A stretch of 64,000 nucleotides of DNA. It comes from JBDLRH01 sp039800165. Lineage in GTDB: Bacteria > Pseudomonadota > Gammaproteobacteria > Burkholderiales > Burkholderiaceae_C. This document shows, in pieces, positions 1-8,936 of this stretch (positions are counted from its first letter, which is position 1; the number at the start of each line of letters is the position of its first letter). The translations under genes and the position numbers were made by a program. The DNA is taken from positions 1 to 64,000 of the forward strand of contig JBDLRH010000027.1 of NCBI GenBank assembly GCA_039800165.1. The letters run 5' to 3'. A model generated the notes under the pieces. The model did no database searches, had not been told where the DNA came from, and saw nothing but the letters and a program-made list of their open reading frames with translations.

Positions 1-1677
1 CAGCCGCTCTGGAACAATCACGACGTGTTCAAACGATCCTTCAATCACTGGCAGGTGTCCTTGGCCGGCAGCCTGTGGCTGGCCCTGCCGGCCAATCTGG
101 CGCTGTGGCGGCATCTGGGTGCGCTGGACGATGTGCACGGCGCGGCGGGGCTCGCGTTCAGCGCGGGTTTCGCGCTGGCCATTGCCGCGCTGCTGATGGC
201 CCTGCTGAGCCTGCTGGGCTGGGGTCGCCTGCTCAAGCCGACCCTGATCGTGCTGCTGCTGGCGGCGGCCTTCGGCGCGCACTTCATGCTGTCGTACGGC
301 ATCGTCATCGACAGCAGCATGCTCACCAATGCACTGCAGACCGATGCGCGCGAGGCCACCGACCTGCTGAACCTGCGCCTGCTGGCCACCGTGCTGGTGC
401 TTGGGGTCCTGCCCGCCTGGTGGGTATGGCGCGTGCCGATGCACCGCGTGCCGTGGCGCCGCCATGTGCTGCACCAGTCGCTGGCCTTGCTGGCCAGTGT
501 GCTGGTGGTCGCCGGCTTTGCCGCGGCAAGCTTCCAGACGCTGGCGCCGCTGATGCGCAACCACAAGGAAGTGCGATTCCTGGTCAACCCCCTGAATTCG
601 CTGTACGCGCTGGGGCGTGCCGTGGCTGGCGAGCGCACCCAGCGCGCCTTGCCCCTGCAGCCACTGGCCGAAGACGCGCGCCTGGGCGATCGCCACGCCA
701 GCGGCAAGCCGCCCCTGTTGCTGCTGGTGGTGGGCGAGACCGCGCGCTCCGATCACTTTTCGCTCAACGGCTACGGGCGCGACACCAACCCGCGCCTGGC
801 GGCGTTGCCCGACGTCGTGAGCTGGCGGCAGGTCACGTCGTGCGGCACCAGCACCGCGGCGTCGGTGCCGTGCATGTTTTCGCACCTCGGTCGCGAGGCG
901 TTCATCGACAGCGGGCAGCGTTTCGAAAACCTGCTGGATGTGCTGCAGCGTGCCGGCCTGGCGGTGCTGTGGATTGACAACCAGTCGGGCTGCAAGGGCG
1001 TGTGCGACCGCGTGCCCACCGTGCCGGCGGCCGAGGTGGCGCGTGCTGCCGCCTGCCGCGATGAAGACTGCATGGACGATGCGATGCTGCGCGCGCTGGA
1101 CGAGCGGATCGCAGCGCTGGATGCGCAGCGGCGCAGCCGCGGCGTGGTGGTGGTGCTGCACGAGATGGGCAGCCACGGCCCGGCCTACAGCAAGCGCTCG
1201 GCGCCGGCGCACAAGGCCTTCCTGCCTGAATGCACCACCACGCAGCTGCAGGACTGCGAGCGCCAGCATGTCGTCAACGCCTACGACAACAGCCTGCGCG
1301 AGACCGACCACTTTCTGGCCGAGGCGATCGGCTGGCTGCGCGCACGCGAGCGCAGCCACGCCACGGCGCTGCTGTACCTGTCGGACCACGGTGAATCGCT
1401 GGGCGAGAAGAACCTGTACCTGCATGGTCTGCCCTACGCGATTGCACCGATGGAGCAAAAGCATGTGCCGATGGTCGCGTGGCTGTCGCCGCAGATGCAG
1501 TCGGCCGCGCGCGTGTCCACCGAGTGCCTGCGCCGTGAGCGCGACCGCGCGCTCAGCCACGACCACCTGTTCCACAGCGTGCTGGGCCTGATGGATGTGC
1601 GCACTCGCGTCTACCGGCCCGAGCTGGATTTCTGGGCCGCCTGCAAGGGGGCTGGCGCAGCGGCCCCAGCGGGGTGA
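1..1677 (+). CDS. eptA: Lipid A phosphoethanolamine transferase (EptA-like), 5' end possibly outside window
   Basis: Inner-membrane enzyme of the EptA/alkaline phosphatase superfamily that moves phosphoethanolamine onto lipid A. The first ~165 residues hold about five membrane helices; the rest is the periplasmic catalytic domain. VVGETARSDHFSLNGY carries the catalytic Thr (about residue 239 counting from the GTG at 25). SCGTSTAASVPCMFS, DNQSGCKGVCDRVP, HEMGSHGP and YLSDHGESLGEKNLYLHG are family metal-site and disulfide motifs. The frame is open to base 1 and the GTG at 25 has no convincing ribosome site, so the true start may lie upstream. Length from 25 is 550 residues, normal for the family. 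Function is confident; the exact acceptor is inferred. Confidence 0.9.
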   Translation, partial: QPLWNNHDVFKRSFNHWQVSLAGSLWLALPANLALWRHLGALDDVHGAAGLAFSAGFALAIAALLMALLSLLGWGRLLKPTLIVLLLAAAFGAHFMLSYGIVIDSSMLTNALQTDAREATDLLNLRLLATVLVLGVLPAWWVWRVPMHRVPWRRHVLHQSLALLASVLVVAGFAAASFQTLAPLMRNHKEVRFLVNPLNSLYALGRAVAGERTQRALPLQPLAEDARLGDRHASGKPPLLLLVVGETARSDHFSLNGYGRDTNPRLAALPDVVSWRQVTSCGTSTAASVPCMFSHLGREAFIDSGQRFENLLDVLQRAGLAVLWIDNQSGCKGVCDRVPTVPAAEVARAAACRDEDCMDDAMLRALDERIAALDAQRRSRGVVVVLHEMGSHGPAYSKRSAPAHKAFLPECTTTQLQDCERQHVVNAYDNSLRETDHFLAEAIGWLRARERSHATALLYLSDHGESLGEKNLYLHGLPYAIAPMEQKHVPMVAWLSPQMQSAARVSTECLRRERDRALSHDHLFHSVLGLMDVRTRVYRPELDFWAACKGAGAAAPAG

Positions 1678-1681
1678 ACAG

Positions 1682-1712
1682 TAAAATTGGGGGCGTTTCG
1701 CAACGCTCCCCC
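1682..1712 (+). terminator. Stem-loop between eptA and fba (weak terminator or fba leader)
   Basis: GGGGGCGTT (1689-1697) pairs with AACG-CT-CCCCC (1702-1712) leaving a 4-base loop and a 2-base bulge. No T-tract follows, so termination would be inefficient. A -10-like TAAAAT sits just before it at 1682-1687, so it could instead lie in the 5' leader of fba. Confidence 0.3.
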
Positions 1713-1735
1713 ATCTCCACCTACCGGACCCGGCC

Positions 1736-2800
1736 ATGCCCCTCGTCTCCATGCGCGAGCTGCTCGACCACGCAGCCGAGAACAACTACGGCATCCCTGC
1801 CTTCAACGTCAACAACCTCGAGCAGGTGCAGGCCGTGATGACGGCCGCCGACGAGGCGGGCGCCCCGGTGATCCTGCAGGCCAGCGCCGGTGCCCGCAAG
1901 TACGCCGGTGAACACTTCATCAAGTACCTGATCCAGGCGGCGGCCGAGGCCTGGCCGCACGTTCCGCTGGTGATGCACCAGGACCACGGCACCAGCCCCA
2001 AGGTCTGCCAAGGAGCCATCGACCTGGGCTTCGGCTCGGTGATGATGGACGGCTCGCTCAAGGAAGACGGCAAGACGCCGGCCGACTTTGGCTACAACGT
2101 GGACGTGACCCGCGCTGTCGTGGAGATGGCGCACCGGGTGGGCGTGACGGTGGAGGGTGAACTCGGCTGCCTGGGCAGCCTCGAGACCGGCGAAGCCGGC
2201 GAGGAAGACGGCATCGGCGCGGTGGGTAAGCTCGACCACAGCCAGATGCTCACCGACCCGGAAGAGGCGGCGCAGTTCGTCAAGGCCACGCAGCTCGATG
2301 CGCTGGCCATTGCGATCGGTACCAGCCATGGCGCCTATAAGTTCACCCGCCCGCCCACTGGCGACGTGCTGGCGATTGGCCGCGTGAAGGAGATCCACGC
2401 GCGCATCCCCAACACCCACCTGGTGATGCACGGTTCGTCGTCGGTGCCGCAAGACCTGCTGGACATCATCAACCAGTTCGGCGGCAAGATGAAGCAGACG
2501 TATGGCGTGCCGGTGAAGGAGATCCAGGAAGCGATCAAGCACGGCGTGCGCAAGATCAATATCGACACCGACATCCGCATGGCGATGACCGGTGCGGTGC
2601 GAAAGTTCCAGGCCGAGAACCCCGACAAGTTCGACATGCGCGAGTGGATGAAGCCGGCGCGCGAGGCGGCCAAGGCGATCTGCAAGCAGCGCTACATCGA
2701 GTTCGGTTGTGAAGGCCAGGCCGGCAAGATCAAGGCGCGCGGCCTGCAGGTGATGGCGCAACGCTACGCCAAGGGCGAGCTCGCCCAGGTGGTCCATTGA
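1736..2800 (+). CDS. fba: Class II fructose-1,6-bisphosphate aldolase
   Basis: Zinc-dependent aldolase that interconverts fructose 1,6-bisphosphate with glyceraldehyde 3-phosphate and DHAP in glycolysis and gluconeogenesis. The 354-residue length and the motifs MPLVSMRELLDHAAEN, LVMHQDHGT (zinc and catalytic site), VEGELGCLGSLETGE and HGSSSVPQ are those of the CbbA/Calvin-type class II aldolases common in betaproteobacteria. Start ATG at 1736. The stop codon overlaps the next gene's TTG start by four bases (TTGA), which suggests translational coupling with purC. Confidence 0.96.
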   Translation: MPLVSMRELLDHAAENNYGIPAFNVNNLEQVQAVMTAADEAGAPVILQASAGARKYAGEHFIKYLIQAAAEAWPHVPLVMHQDHGTSPKVCQGAIDLGFGSVMMDGSLKEDGKTPADFGYNVDVTRAVVEMAHRVGVTVEGELGCLGSLETGEAGEEDGIGAVGKLDHSQMLTDPEEAAQFVKATQLDALAIAIGTSHGAYKFTRPPTGDVLAIGRVKEIHARIPNTHLVMHGSSSVPQDLLDIINQFGGKMKQTYGVPVKEIQEAIKHGVRKINIDTDIRMAMTGAVRKFQAENPDKFDMREWMKPAREAAKAICKQRYIEFGCEGQAGKIKARGLQVMAQRYAKGELAQVVH

Positions 2801-3711
2801 CCCCTGCCGCGCTGCACACCTCGACGCTGCAATCGCTGCCGCTGCTGGCGCGCGGCAAGGTACGCGACAACTATGCGGTGGGCGACGACCGCATCCTGAT
2901 GGTCGCCTCGGACCGCATCAGCGCGTTCGACGTGATCATGGGCGAGCCGATCCCCGGCAAGGGCGAGCTGCTCACCACGCTCAGCCTGTTCTGGTTTGAG
3001 CGGCTGGGCCCCAAGGGCCTGAACCTCTGCCCGATCCACCTGACCGGCGACGCGCCCGAAAGCGTGGTGTCCCCGGCCGAGGCGGCACAGGTGCGCGGCC
3101 GCTCGATGCTGGTGCAGCGCCTCAAGCCCATCCCGGTGGAGGCAGTGGTGCGCGGCTATCTGGCCGGCAGCGGCTGGAAGGAATACCAGCAGGGCCAGGC
3201 GGTGTGCGGCGTGAAGCTGCCCGCAGGCCTGAAGAACGCATCGAAGCTGCCCGAGCCGATCTACACGCCAGCCGCCAAGGCAGCAGCGGGCGAGCACGAC
3301 GAGAACATCACCTACGGGCAGACGGTGCAGATGATTGGCGCCGAGCTGGCCGCGAAGATCCGCGACACCAGCATCGCGCTGTACAAGGCGGCCGCCGACA
3401 TCGCGCTGCGCAAGGGCATCATCATTGCCGACACCAAGTTCGAATTCGGCCTCGATGCCAAGGGCACGCTGGTGCTGATGGACGAGGTGCTCACGCCCGA
3501 CTCGTCGCGCTACTGGCCGGCCGACAGCTACGCCGAGGGCGGCAACCCGCCGAGCTTTGACAAGCAGTTCCTGCGCGACTGGCTCGAGCAGGCACAGGTG
3601 CATGGCAAGCCCTGGAGCAAGCAGCCGCCTGCGCCGCGCCTGCCGCAGGAGGTGATCGAGAAGACCGCCGCCAAGTACCGCGAGGCGCTGACCCGGCTGG
3701 TGGGTGCGTGA
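2797..3711 (+). CDS. purC: Phosphoribosylaminoimidazole-succinocarboxamide synthase
   Basis: SAICAR synthase, the ATP-dependent ligation of aspartate to CAIR in de novo purine synthesis; cytoplasmic. RGKVRDNYAVGDDRILMVAS near the N-terminus is the signature ATP/substrate region, followed by RISAFDV, VEAVVRGYLAGSGWKEYQ and the C-terminal LMDEVLTPDSSRYW. The 304-residue length matches the longer yeast/betaproteobacterial form. Start is a TTG at 2797 overlapping the aldolase stop; no other plausible start gives the conserved N-terminus. purE and purK lie 1.5 kb downstream. Confidence 0.96.
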   Translation: MTPAALHTSTLQSLPLLARGKVRDNYAVGDDRILMVASDRISAFDVIMGEPIPGKGELLTTLSLFWFERLGPKGLNLCPIHLTGDAPESVVSPAEAAQVRGRSMLVQRLKPIPVEAVVRGYLAGSGWKEYQQGQAVCGVKLPAGLKNASKLPEPIYTPAAKAAAGEHDENITYGQTVQMIGAELAAKIRDTSIALYKAAADIALRKGIIIADTKFEFGLDAKGTLVLMDEVLTPDSSRYWPADSYAEGGNPPSFDKQFLRDWLEQAQVHGKPWSKQPPAPRLPQEVIEKTAAKYREALTRLVGA

Positions 3712-3755
3712 AACCCGTGGCACCCTTGACCCGTGAGCACTGAGAAGGAGGTTTC

Positions 3756-4199
3756 ATGACCCGGCGCTTTTTGCTTCTTCCCTTGGCTGCGCTGATCGGC
3801 CTGTGTGGCGCTGCGGCGGCCTTTGCATCCAACGCGTCGCCAGAGCCTGCCTGCATCACCGCAGGCCGCCTGGATGGCGATGGCCGCTGGGCGCCGCAGT
3901 TCCGCGCCGTGCGCCTGCTTGACGAGGCGGGCCGCGCGATCGCTGCGCCAGGCAAGACCGCGCTTGCGCGTGTGCGTTCCGTGGAGCTGACCGAGCCCGC
4001 GCTGCTGTCGCGCTGCGACGGCAACCAGCCGCTGGCGCGCGGCGACGAATCGCCTGCCGCCAAGGCCCCGGTGCCCGCCGCCACACCCGGGCGGCTGACG
4101 GTGAGCGCGGTGGGATTCCCGAAGCTTCAGACCGGCGGCTCGCTGGTGGAACTGCAGGTCAGCGTGCCGGCCGACCGGGTGGTGATGGTCACGCGCTGA
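3756..4199 (+). CDS. Small exported hypothetical protein
   Basis: No recognised family. A 147-residue product with a clear Sec signal peptide: positive MTRR, a hydrophobic stretch to about residue 22, and likely cleavage near AAFA-SN. The mature part has two cysteines that could form a disulfide (ACITAGR and SRCDGNQ), an Ala/Pro-rich stretch at about residues 98-110 and a beta-rich C-terminus. The start is secure because AAGGAGG sits at 3745-3751, four bases before ATG. It lies between purC and a convergent thioredoxin-like gene; context gives no function. Confidence 0.7.
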   Translation: MTRRFLLLPLAALIGLCGAAAAFASNASPEPACITAGRLDGDGRWAPQFRAVRLLDEAGRAIAAPGKTALARVRSVELTEPALLSRCDGNQPLARGDESPAAKAPVPAATPGRLTVSAVGFPKLQTGGSLVELQVSVPADRVVMVTR

Positions 4200-4209
4200 C
4201 GACGCTGAA

Positions 4210-5103
4210 TCAGCTCAGCACCACGCTCGACAGCCGGCGCCGGTAGGTGGCCACCGTCGGGTCATCGGGCGGGATCTGGCCCTCGGCCACCTTGGGGCGG
4301 GGCGGCTCGATGATGTCGAGGATGGCGATGTAGGTCTTGCGCGCCAGGTCCTCGCTCCAGGCCTTGTCGCGCATCAGGATCTCCAGCAGTTCGTCCATCG
4401 CGTCGGTCCAGCGCTGCGCGGCCATCAGGCACTGCGCGCGGCCAAAACGGGCAGCGAAGTCGCGCTTGTTGGCCGCGATGGCCGCATCAAAACTGGCGAT
4501 CGACTTGGCTGCCGCCGCATCCACTGCATCCATCCAGCGCTGCAGCGCGCCCAGACGCTGCACCCCTGCGGCCTTGGCGATCACCGGCGCAAATGCCACC
4601 TTGGCGTCGTCATGGCGCCCCAGCTGCAGCAGCAGCTTCACATAGTCAAAGCGGGCCTCGTCGTTGGCCGGGTCGGTGGCCACCGCATGCTGCAGCTTTT
4701 CCAGCGCGGCATCGGTGTCGCCCTGCGCCAGCGCGTCGATGGCCTCTTCCTCCGCCACTTCGGCTTCCAGCGCTTCGGCGGCCGGCACATGCTTGTCGAG
4801 GAATTCCTTGATCTTGCCCTCGGGCAGCGCGCCCATGAAGCCGTCCACCGGCTGGCCGTTCTTCAGCATCACCACCGTGGGGATGCTGCGGATGCCGAAG
4901 GCCGCGGCAAGCTGCTGCTCCTGGTCAGAGTCGATCTTGGCAAGCTTGAAGCGCCCGCCGTACTCGGTTTCGAGCTTTTCGAGCATCGGCCCGATCACCT
5001 TGCAGGGCCCGCACCACGGCGCCCAGAAGTCCACCAGCACCGGCAGCTGCATCGAGGCGTTGATCACCTCGGCTTCAAAGTTCTCTATCGTGACGTCGAT
5101 CAT
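4210..5103 (-). CDS. Thioredoxin-domain co-chaperone with TPR region (CnoX/YbbN-like)
   Basis: Fusion of an N-terminal thioredoxin fold with a C-terminal TPR-like helical domain, as in E. coli CnoX (YbbN), a chaperedoxin that hands oxidatively damaged substrates to GroEL. WCGPC is at residues 30-34 counting from the ATG at 5103; FGIRSIPTVVMLKNGQPV is the cis-Pro region. From about residue 120 the sequence becomes helical repeats (DALAQGDTDAALEKL, FDAAIAANKRDFAARFGRA). A TTG at 5124 would add seven residues, but ATG 5103 fits the family better. Unlike E. coli CnoX, the CxxC is intact. It is divergent from purE with a 50-base gap. Confidence 0.88.
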   Translation of the reverse strand: MIDVTIENFEAEVINASMQLPVLVDFWAPWCGPCKVIGPMLEKLETEYGGRFKLAKIDSDQEQQLAAAFGIRSIPTVVMLKNGQPVDGFMGALPEGKIKEFLDKHVPAAEALEAEVAEEEAIDALAQGDTDAALEKLQHAVATDPANDEARFDYVKLLLQLGRHDDAKVAFAPVIAKAAGVQRLGALQRWMDAVDAAAAKSIASFDAAIAANKRDFAARFGRAQCLMAAQRWTDAMDELLEILMRDKAWSEDLARKTYIAILDIIEPPRPKVAEGQIPPDDPTVATYRRRLSSVVLS

Positions 5104-5153
5104 GGTGGGCAGTTCGGGGTGCAAACGTAGAATTCAATCGCAAGGAGCCTTCC

Positions 5154-5645
5154 ATGACCCCCGTGATCGGCGTCGTCATGGGTTCCAGCTCAGACTGGGA
5201 CACCATGCAGCACGCAGCAGAGATTCTCCGTGAATTCGGCGTCGCCTTCGAGGCGAAGGTCGTCTCGGCGCACCGCATGCCTGACGACATGTTCGCCTAC
5301 GCCGAAGCCGCGGCCGGGCGCGGCCTGAAGGCCATCATCGCCGGCGCCGGCGGCGCAGCCCACCTGCCGGGCATGCTGGCGGCCAAGACGGCGGTGCCGG
5401 TGCTGGGCGTGCCGGTGCCCGGCAAGCACCTGCAGGGCGTGGACTCGCTGCACAGCATCGTGCAGATGCCCAAGGGCGTGCCGGTGGCCACCTTTGCCAT
5501 TGGCGCGGCAGGCGCGGCCAATGCGGCGCTGTTCGCGGTGGCGATGCTGGCCAACGAAAGCGCGGCCCTGCGCGAGAAGCTGGCCGCCTTCCGCGCGCGG
5601 CAGACCGAGGCGGCCCGCGCGATGACGCTACCGCCTTCCGCGTGA
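5154..5645 (+). CDS. purE: N5-carboxyaminoimidazole ribonucleotide mutase
   Basis: Class I PurE, converting N5-CAIR made by PurK into CAIR in purine synthesis. The N-terminal VIGVVMGSSSDWDTMQHA holds the phosphate-binding Gly-Ser-Ser-Ser; SAHRMPD is the catalytic His motif and AGAGGAAHLPGMLAA the substrate loop. 163 residues, normal length. AAGGAG lies about eight bases before the ATG, and a -10-like TAGAAT is at 5128-5133 in the short gap from the divergent thioredoxin-TPR gene. It is followed after 32 bases by purK, its pathway partner. Confidence 0.96.
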   Translation: MTPVIGVVMGSSSDWDTMQHAAEILREFGVAFEAKVVSAHRMPDDMFAYAEAAAGRGLKAIIAGAGGAAHLPGMLAAKTAVPVLGVPVPGKHLQGVDSLHSIVQMPKGVPVATFAIGAAGAANAALFAVAMLANESAALREKLAAFRARQTEAARAMTLPPSA

Positions 5646-5677
5646 TCCACCCGACCTGCCCGACCCGCGGGATCTGA

Positions 5678-6862
5678 GTGAGCGCCTTGCCTGTCGCTGC
5701 CAATGACGTGATCCTGCCCGGCGCCACGCTGGGCGTGATGGGCGGTGGCCAGCTCGGCCGCATGTTCGTGCATGCGGCGCAGCGCATGGGCTACTTCACC
5801 GCGGTGCTCGACGCCGATGCGCACAGCCCGGCGGGCCGGGTGAGCCACCATCACATTCGCAGCGGCTACACCGACGCAGACGGTCTGGCGCAGCTGGCCG
5901 AACTTAGTGCGGCCATCACCACCGAATTCGAAAATGTGCCGGCGGACGCGCTGCGCACGCTGGCACGGCAGCGACCGGTGGCGCCTGGCGGTGATGCGGT
6001 AGCGGTGGCACAAGACCGCGCCGCCGAGAAGGCGCACTTTGTGCGCTGTGGCGTGCCCTGCGCGCCGCATGCGGTGATCGATACGGCGACGCAATTAGGC
6101 GCGGTGGACGACCGCCTGTTGCCCGGCATCCTGAAGACCGCACGCATGGGCTACGACGGCAAGGGCCAGGTGCGTGTGAAGACCCGCGCCGAGCTGGCTG
6201 CAGCGTGGGATGCCCTCAAGCGCGTGCCCTGTGTGCTCGAGCAGATGCTGCCCCTGGCCTACGAGGTATCGGCCATCGTCGCGCGCGGCCGCGACGGCGC
6301 GATGGTGAGCCTGCCGGTGCAGCGCAACCTGCACCGCGACGGCATCCTGGCCGTGACCGAGGTGCATGCCGGTGCGGTGCCGGTGGACGTTGCGGCGCGT
6401 GCGGTGGAAGCCGCGCAGGCGATTGCGCGCGGCCTCGACTACGTGGGCGTGCTGTGCGTGGAGTTCTTCGTGCTGCAGGACGGCGCGCTGGTGGTCAACG
6501 AGATCGCACCGCGCCCGCACAACAGCGGCCACTACAGCATCGACGCCTGCGATGTTGACCAGTTCGAACTGCAGGTGCGCGCCATGACCGGCCTGCCGCT
6601 GGTGGCACCACGCCAGCACAGCGCGGCCCTCATGCTGAACCTGCTGGGCGACCTGTGGTTCGCGCCCGGCTCGGATGCGCAGCGCGAGCCACCGTGGGCG
6701 CAGCTGCTCGCCCTGCCGGGCACCCATCTGCACATGTACGGCAAGACCGAGGCCCGGCGCGCACGCAAGATGGGGCATCTCAACATCACCGGCAGCGACG
6801 CGGCTGCAGTACGCGCCATCGCGCTGCAGGCCGCCGCGCTGCTGGGCATCGCTGCCTTCTGA
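5678..6862 (+). CDS. purK: N5-carboxyaminoimidazole ribonucleotide synthase
   Basis: ATP-grasp enzyme making N5-CAIR from AIR, bicarbonate and ATP, feeding PurE encoded just upstream. GVMGGGQLGRMFVHAAQRMG is the N-terminal Rossmann-like motif; PGILKTARMGYDGKGQ and VVNEIAPRPHNSGHYSID are the ATP-grasp loop and metal-binding region. 394 residues, start GTG at 5678. purE, purK and the threonylcarbamoyl-AMP synthase that follows 19 bases later look like one transcription unit. Confidence 0.96.
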   Translation: MSALPVAANDVILPGATLGVMGGGQLGRMFVHAAQRMGYFTAVLDADAHSPAGRVSHHHIRSGYTDADGLAQLAELSAAITTEFENVPADALRTLARQRPVAPGGDAVAVAQDRAAEKAHFVRCGVPCAPHAVIDTATQLGAVDDRLLPGILKTARMGYDGKGQVRVKTRAELAAAWDALKRVPCVLEQMLPLAYEVSAIVARGRDGAMVSLPVQRNLHRDGILAVTEVHAGAVPVDVAARAVEAAQAIARGLDYVGVLCVEFFVLQDGALVVNEIAPRPHNSGHYSIDACDVDQFELQVRAMTGLPLVAPRQHSAALMLNLLGDLWFAPGSDAQREPPWAQLLALPGTHLHMYGKTEARRARKMGHLNITGSDAAAVRAIALQAAALLGIAAF

Positions 6863-6881
6863 GCGGCGGCTGGGGCCCGAT

Positions 6882-7877
6882 GTGATCCTGGACGGACGCG
6901 ACCCGCATAGCATCGCCCATGCGGTCGAGCGGCTGGCGCAGGGCGCGCTGGTCGCCTTTCCTACCGAGACGGTGTACGGCCTGGGGGCCGACGCCTGCAA
7001 CGACGCGGCGGTGCGCGGCATCTTCGCTGCCAAGGGGCGGCCCAGCGATCACCCGCTGATCGTGCATGTGGCCGATACGTCGGGCGTGGCGCATTTCGCG
7101 CGCGAGGTACCGGCCTTCGCCCAGCGCCTGATCGATGCGTTCTGGCCCGGGCCGCTGACGCTGATCTTGCCGCGCCGCGAAGGCGTGGCCACAGCCAGCG
7201 CGGGCGGGCAGGGCTCGATCGGAGTGCGTTGCCCCTCGCACCCGGTGGCGCAAGCGCTGCTGCGTGCCTGCGCGCAAGCGGCGGTACCGGTGCACGGCCT
7301 CTCGGGGCCCAGCGCCAACCGCTTCGGGCGCGTCAGCCCCACCACCGCACAGCATGTGGCCAGCGAGTTTGGCGACGGGTTGCTGATCCTGGATGGCGGC
7401 GCGTGCGAGGTGGGCATCGAATCGACCATCGTGGACTGCACGCGCGGCGCGCCGGTGCTGCTGCGCCCGGGCATGCTGACGGCGCAGCAGATCGAGGCGG
7501 CCTGCGGCATGGCGCTGCGCTCGCATGACAGCGTGGCCGGTGTCGCGCCGCGGGCGTCGGGCACGCTGGAGGCGCACTACGCGCCGAACGCGCGCGTGCG
7601 GCTGATGGACGCCAAGGCCTTGCAGGCTGCACTGGATGTGCTGGGCGCCGACGCAGCGAACCTGGCGGTGTATGCGCGCACGAGCATGCGCAGCGCATCA
7701 CGCCGCATCACGCTGCGCCGCATGCCCGGTGACGCCGCTGCAGCAGCGCATGAGCTGTTTGCCGCACTGCGCGAGCTCGATGCCGACGGCGTCCAACTCA
7801 TCTGGATCGAAGAGCCGCCGCCAGACGCCGCGTGGGACGGCGTGCGCGACCGCCTGCAGCGCGCTGCCGCGGCCTGA
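6882..7877 (+). CDS. sua5: L-threonylcarbamoyladenylate synthase (Sua5 type)
   Basis: Makes threonylcarbamoyl-AMP for the t6A37 modification of ANN-decoding tRNAs. The N-terminal YrdC domain shows FPTETVYGLGADA, KGRPSDHPLIVHV, FWPGPLTLIL and GPSANRFGRVSPT. The length (331 residues) and the C-terminal Sua5 domain (HYAPNARVRLMDAKAL onward) mark the two-domain Sua5 form, not short TsaC. The frame is open far upstream into purK, but homology begins at VILDGRD, so the GTG at 6882, 19 bases after the purK stop, is chosen. tsaB of the same pathway is at 13252. Confidence 0.92.
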   Translation: MILDGRDPHSIAHAVERLAQGALVAFPTETVYGLGADACNDAAVRGIFAAKGRPSDHPLIVHVADTSGVAHFAREVPAFAQRLIDAFWPGPLTLILPRREGVATASAGGQGSIGVRCPSHPVAQALLRACAQAAVPVHGLSGPSANRFGRVSPTTAQHVASEFGDGLLILDGGACEVGIESTIVDCTRGAPVLLRPGMLTAQQIEAACGMALRSHDSVAGVAPRASGTLEAHYAPNARVRLMDAKALQAALDVLGADAANLAVYARTSMRSASRRITLRRMPGDAAAAAHELFAALRELDADGVQLIWIEEPPPDAAWDGVRDRLQRAAAA

Positions 7878-7907
7878 CTACACTTAGCCCGAATGAAGGA
7901 GATTGTC

Positions 7908-8864
7908 ATGTCCCAACCTTGGTCGCGCCGCGCCCTGCTGGCGCTCGGCTGTGCGGCACTCACGCTGTTGTCGGCTTGCGGCTCAGGCAGCATCGAGTCG
8001 ACCCTCAAGCCCACGCGCTTCATCGCCTTTGGTACCGGCATGAGCGACTTGGGCGAAGGCGGCGCGCGCTACACGGTCAACGATGGTTCGGTGTCGGTCT
8101 GGACGCAGCAGGTCGCGACCCGCTACGGCCTGACGCTGACGACCGCGGCGCAAGGCGGCCTGTCGTTCGCGCAGGGCAATGCGCGCGTCGGTGCCAAGCC
8201 GGATGCGGCTGGCAGCAATGCAACGCTGACGATCAAGGAGCAGATCGACCGCTTTCTGCTCGGGGGGACCTTCGGTGCCACCGACGTGGTGCTGATCGAG
8301 GCCGGCGTGAGCGATGTGATCGCGCAGATGGCGGCCTTCCAGTCGGGCGCCCAGACACAGGAGCAGATGCTCAATGCGCTGGAGGCGGCAGGCCGCGAGT
8401 TCGGTGCGCAGGTGCGCCGGCTGGTGGGTGCCGGTGCGCGCTATGTGCTGGTGGCGGGTTCGTACAACCTCGGCCGCTCGCCCTGGGCGCGCGGCATCAA
8501 TCAGGCCGCGCTGGTGGAAAGCGCCACGCTGCGCTTCAACAATGGCCTGCTGGTGACCGTCAACGACCTGGGTGCCAATGTCCTGTACGTGGATGCGGCG
8601 CTGCACTACAACCTGGTGACCGCCAGCCCCGGCCTGTTCGGCGGCATGAACAACTCGCTGGACATCGCCTGCACCTCGGTGGACGCAGGCCCCGGCATCG
8701 GCATCGGTAGTGGCCAGGTGAATTCGGCGCTGTGCACGCCGTCCACCATCGTCGCTGGCGTCACCTACACCCAGCGGGTGTTTGCCGATGCGGTGTATCC
8801 GTCTCCTACCGCGCAGCGCAGCTTTGGCGACTACGCGTACGACCGGCTGCGGCTGCGGTGGTGA
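7908..8864 (+). CDS. Degenerate SGNH/GDSL-type lipoprotein, probable pseudoenzyme
   Basis: Overall layout is that of a secreted GDSL esterase, but the catalytic residues are missing. The N-terminus is a lipoprotein signal with lipobox LSAC (about residue 24). Block I reads RFIAFGTGMSDLGEGG where active enzymes have FGDSLSD, so the nucleophilic Ser is Gly. Block II is kept (GGLSFAQGNARV). Block III has EAGVSD in place of GxND, and the C-terminal block is FADAVYPSPTAQR in place of DxxHP, replacing the catalytic His with Tyr. Start ATG 7908 is preferred over 7893 because AAGGAG lies at 7896-7901. Probably an outer-membrane binding lipoprotein of unknown ligand. Confidence 0.8.
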   Translation: MSQPWSRRALLALGCAALTLLSACGSGSIESTLKPTRFIAFGTGMSDLGEGGARYTVNDGSVSVWTQQVATRYGLTLTTAAQGGLSFAQGNARVGAKPDAAGSNATLTIKEQIDRFLLGGTFGATDVVLIEAGVSDVIAQMAAFQSGAQTQEQMLNALEAAGREFGAQVRRLVGAGARYVLVAGSYNLGRSPWARGINQAALVESATLRFNNGLLVTVNDLGANVLYVDAALHYNLVTASPGLFGGMNNSLDIACTSVDAGPGIGIGSGQVNSALCTPSTIVAGVTYTQRVFADAVYPSPTAQRSFGDYAYDRLRLRW

Positions 8865-8887
8865 GGCAGATGCCACGTTGAAACAAC

Positions 8888-8915
8888 AACGCCCGCATCA
8901 GCGGGCGTTATTGCT
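8888..8915 (+). terminator. Bidirectional intrinsic terminator
   Basis: Perfect 9-bp stem AACGCCCGC (8888-8896), loop ATCA, GCGGGCGTT (8901-8909). Followed by ATTGCTTG on the + strand; on the - strand the hairpin is followed by GTTGTTT. It separates the convergent GDSL-like lipoprotein and lipase-like lipoprotein genes and can serve both. Confidence 0.8.
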
Positions 8916-8936
8916 TGAAGCGGGCAGGAGCCGCGC

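Noticed and set aside
1721..2797. 358-codon - strand open frame nearly matching fba in length
   Set aside because: It mirrors the aldolase gene exactly and is His/Leu/Val-rich without any family signature.
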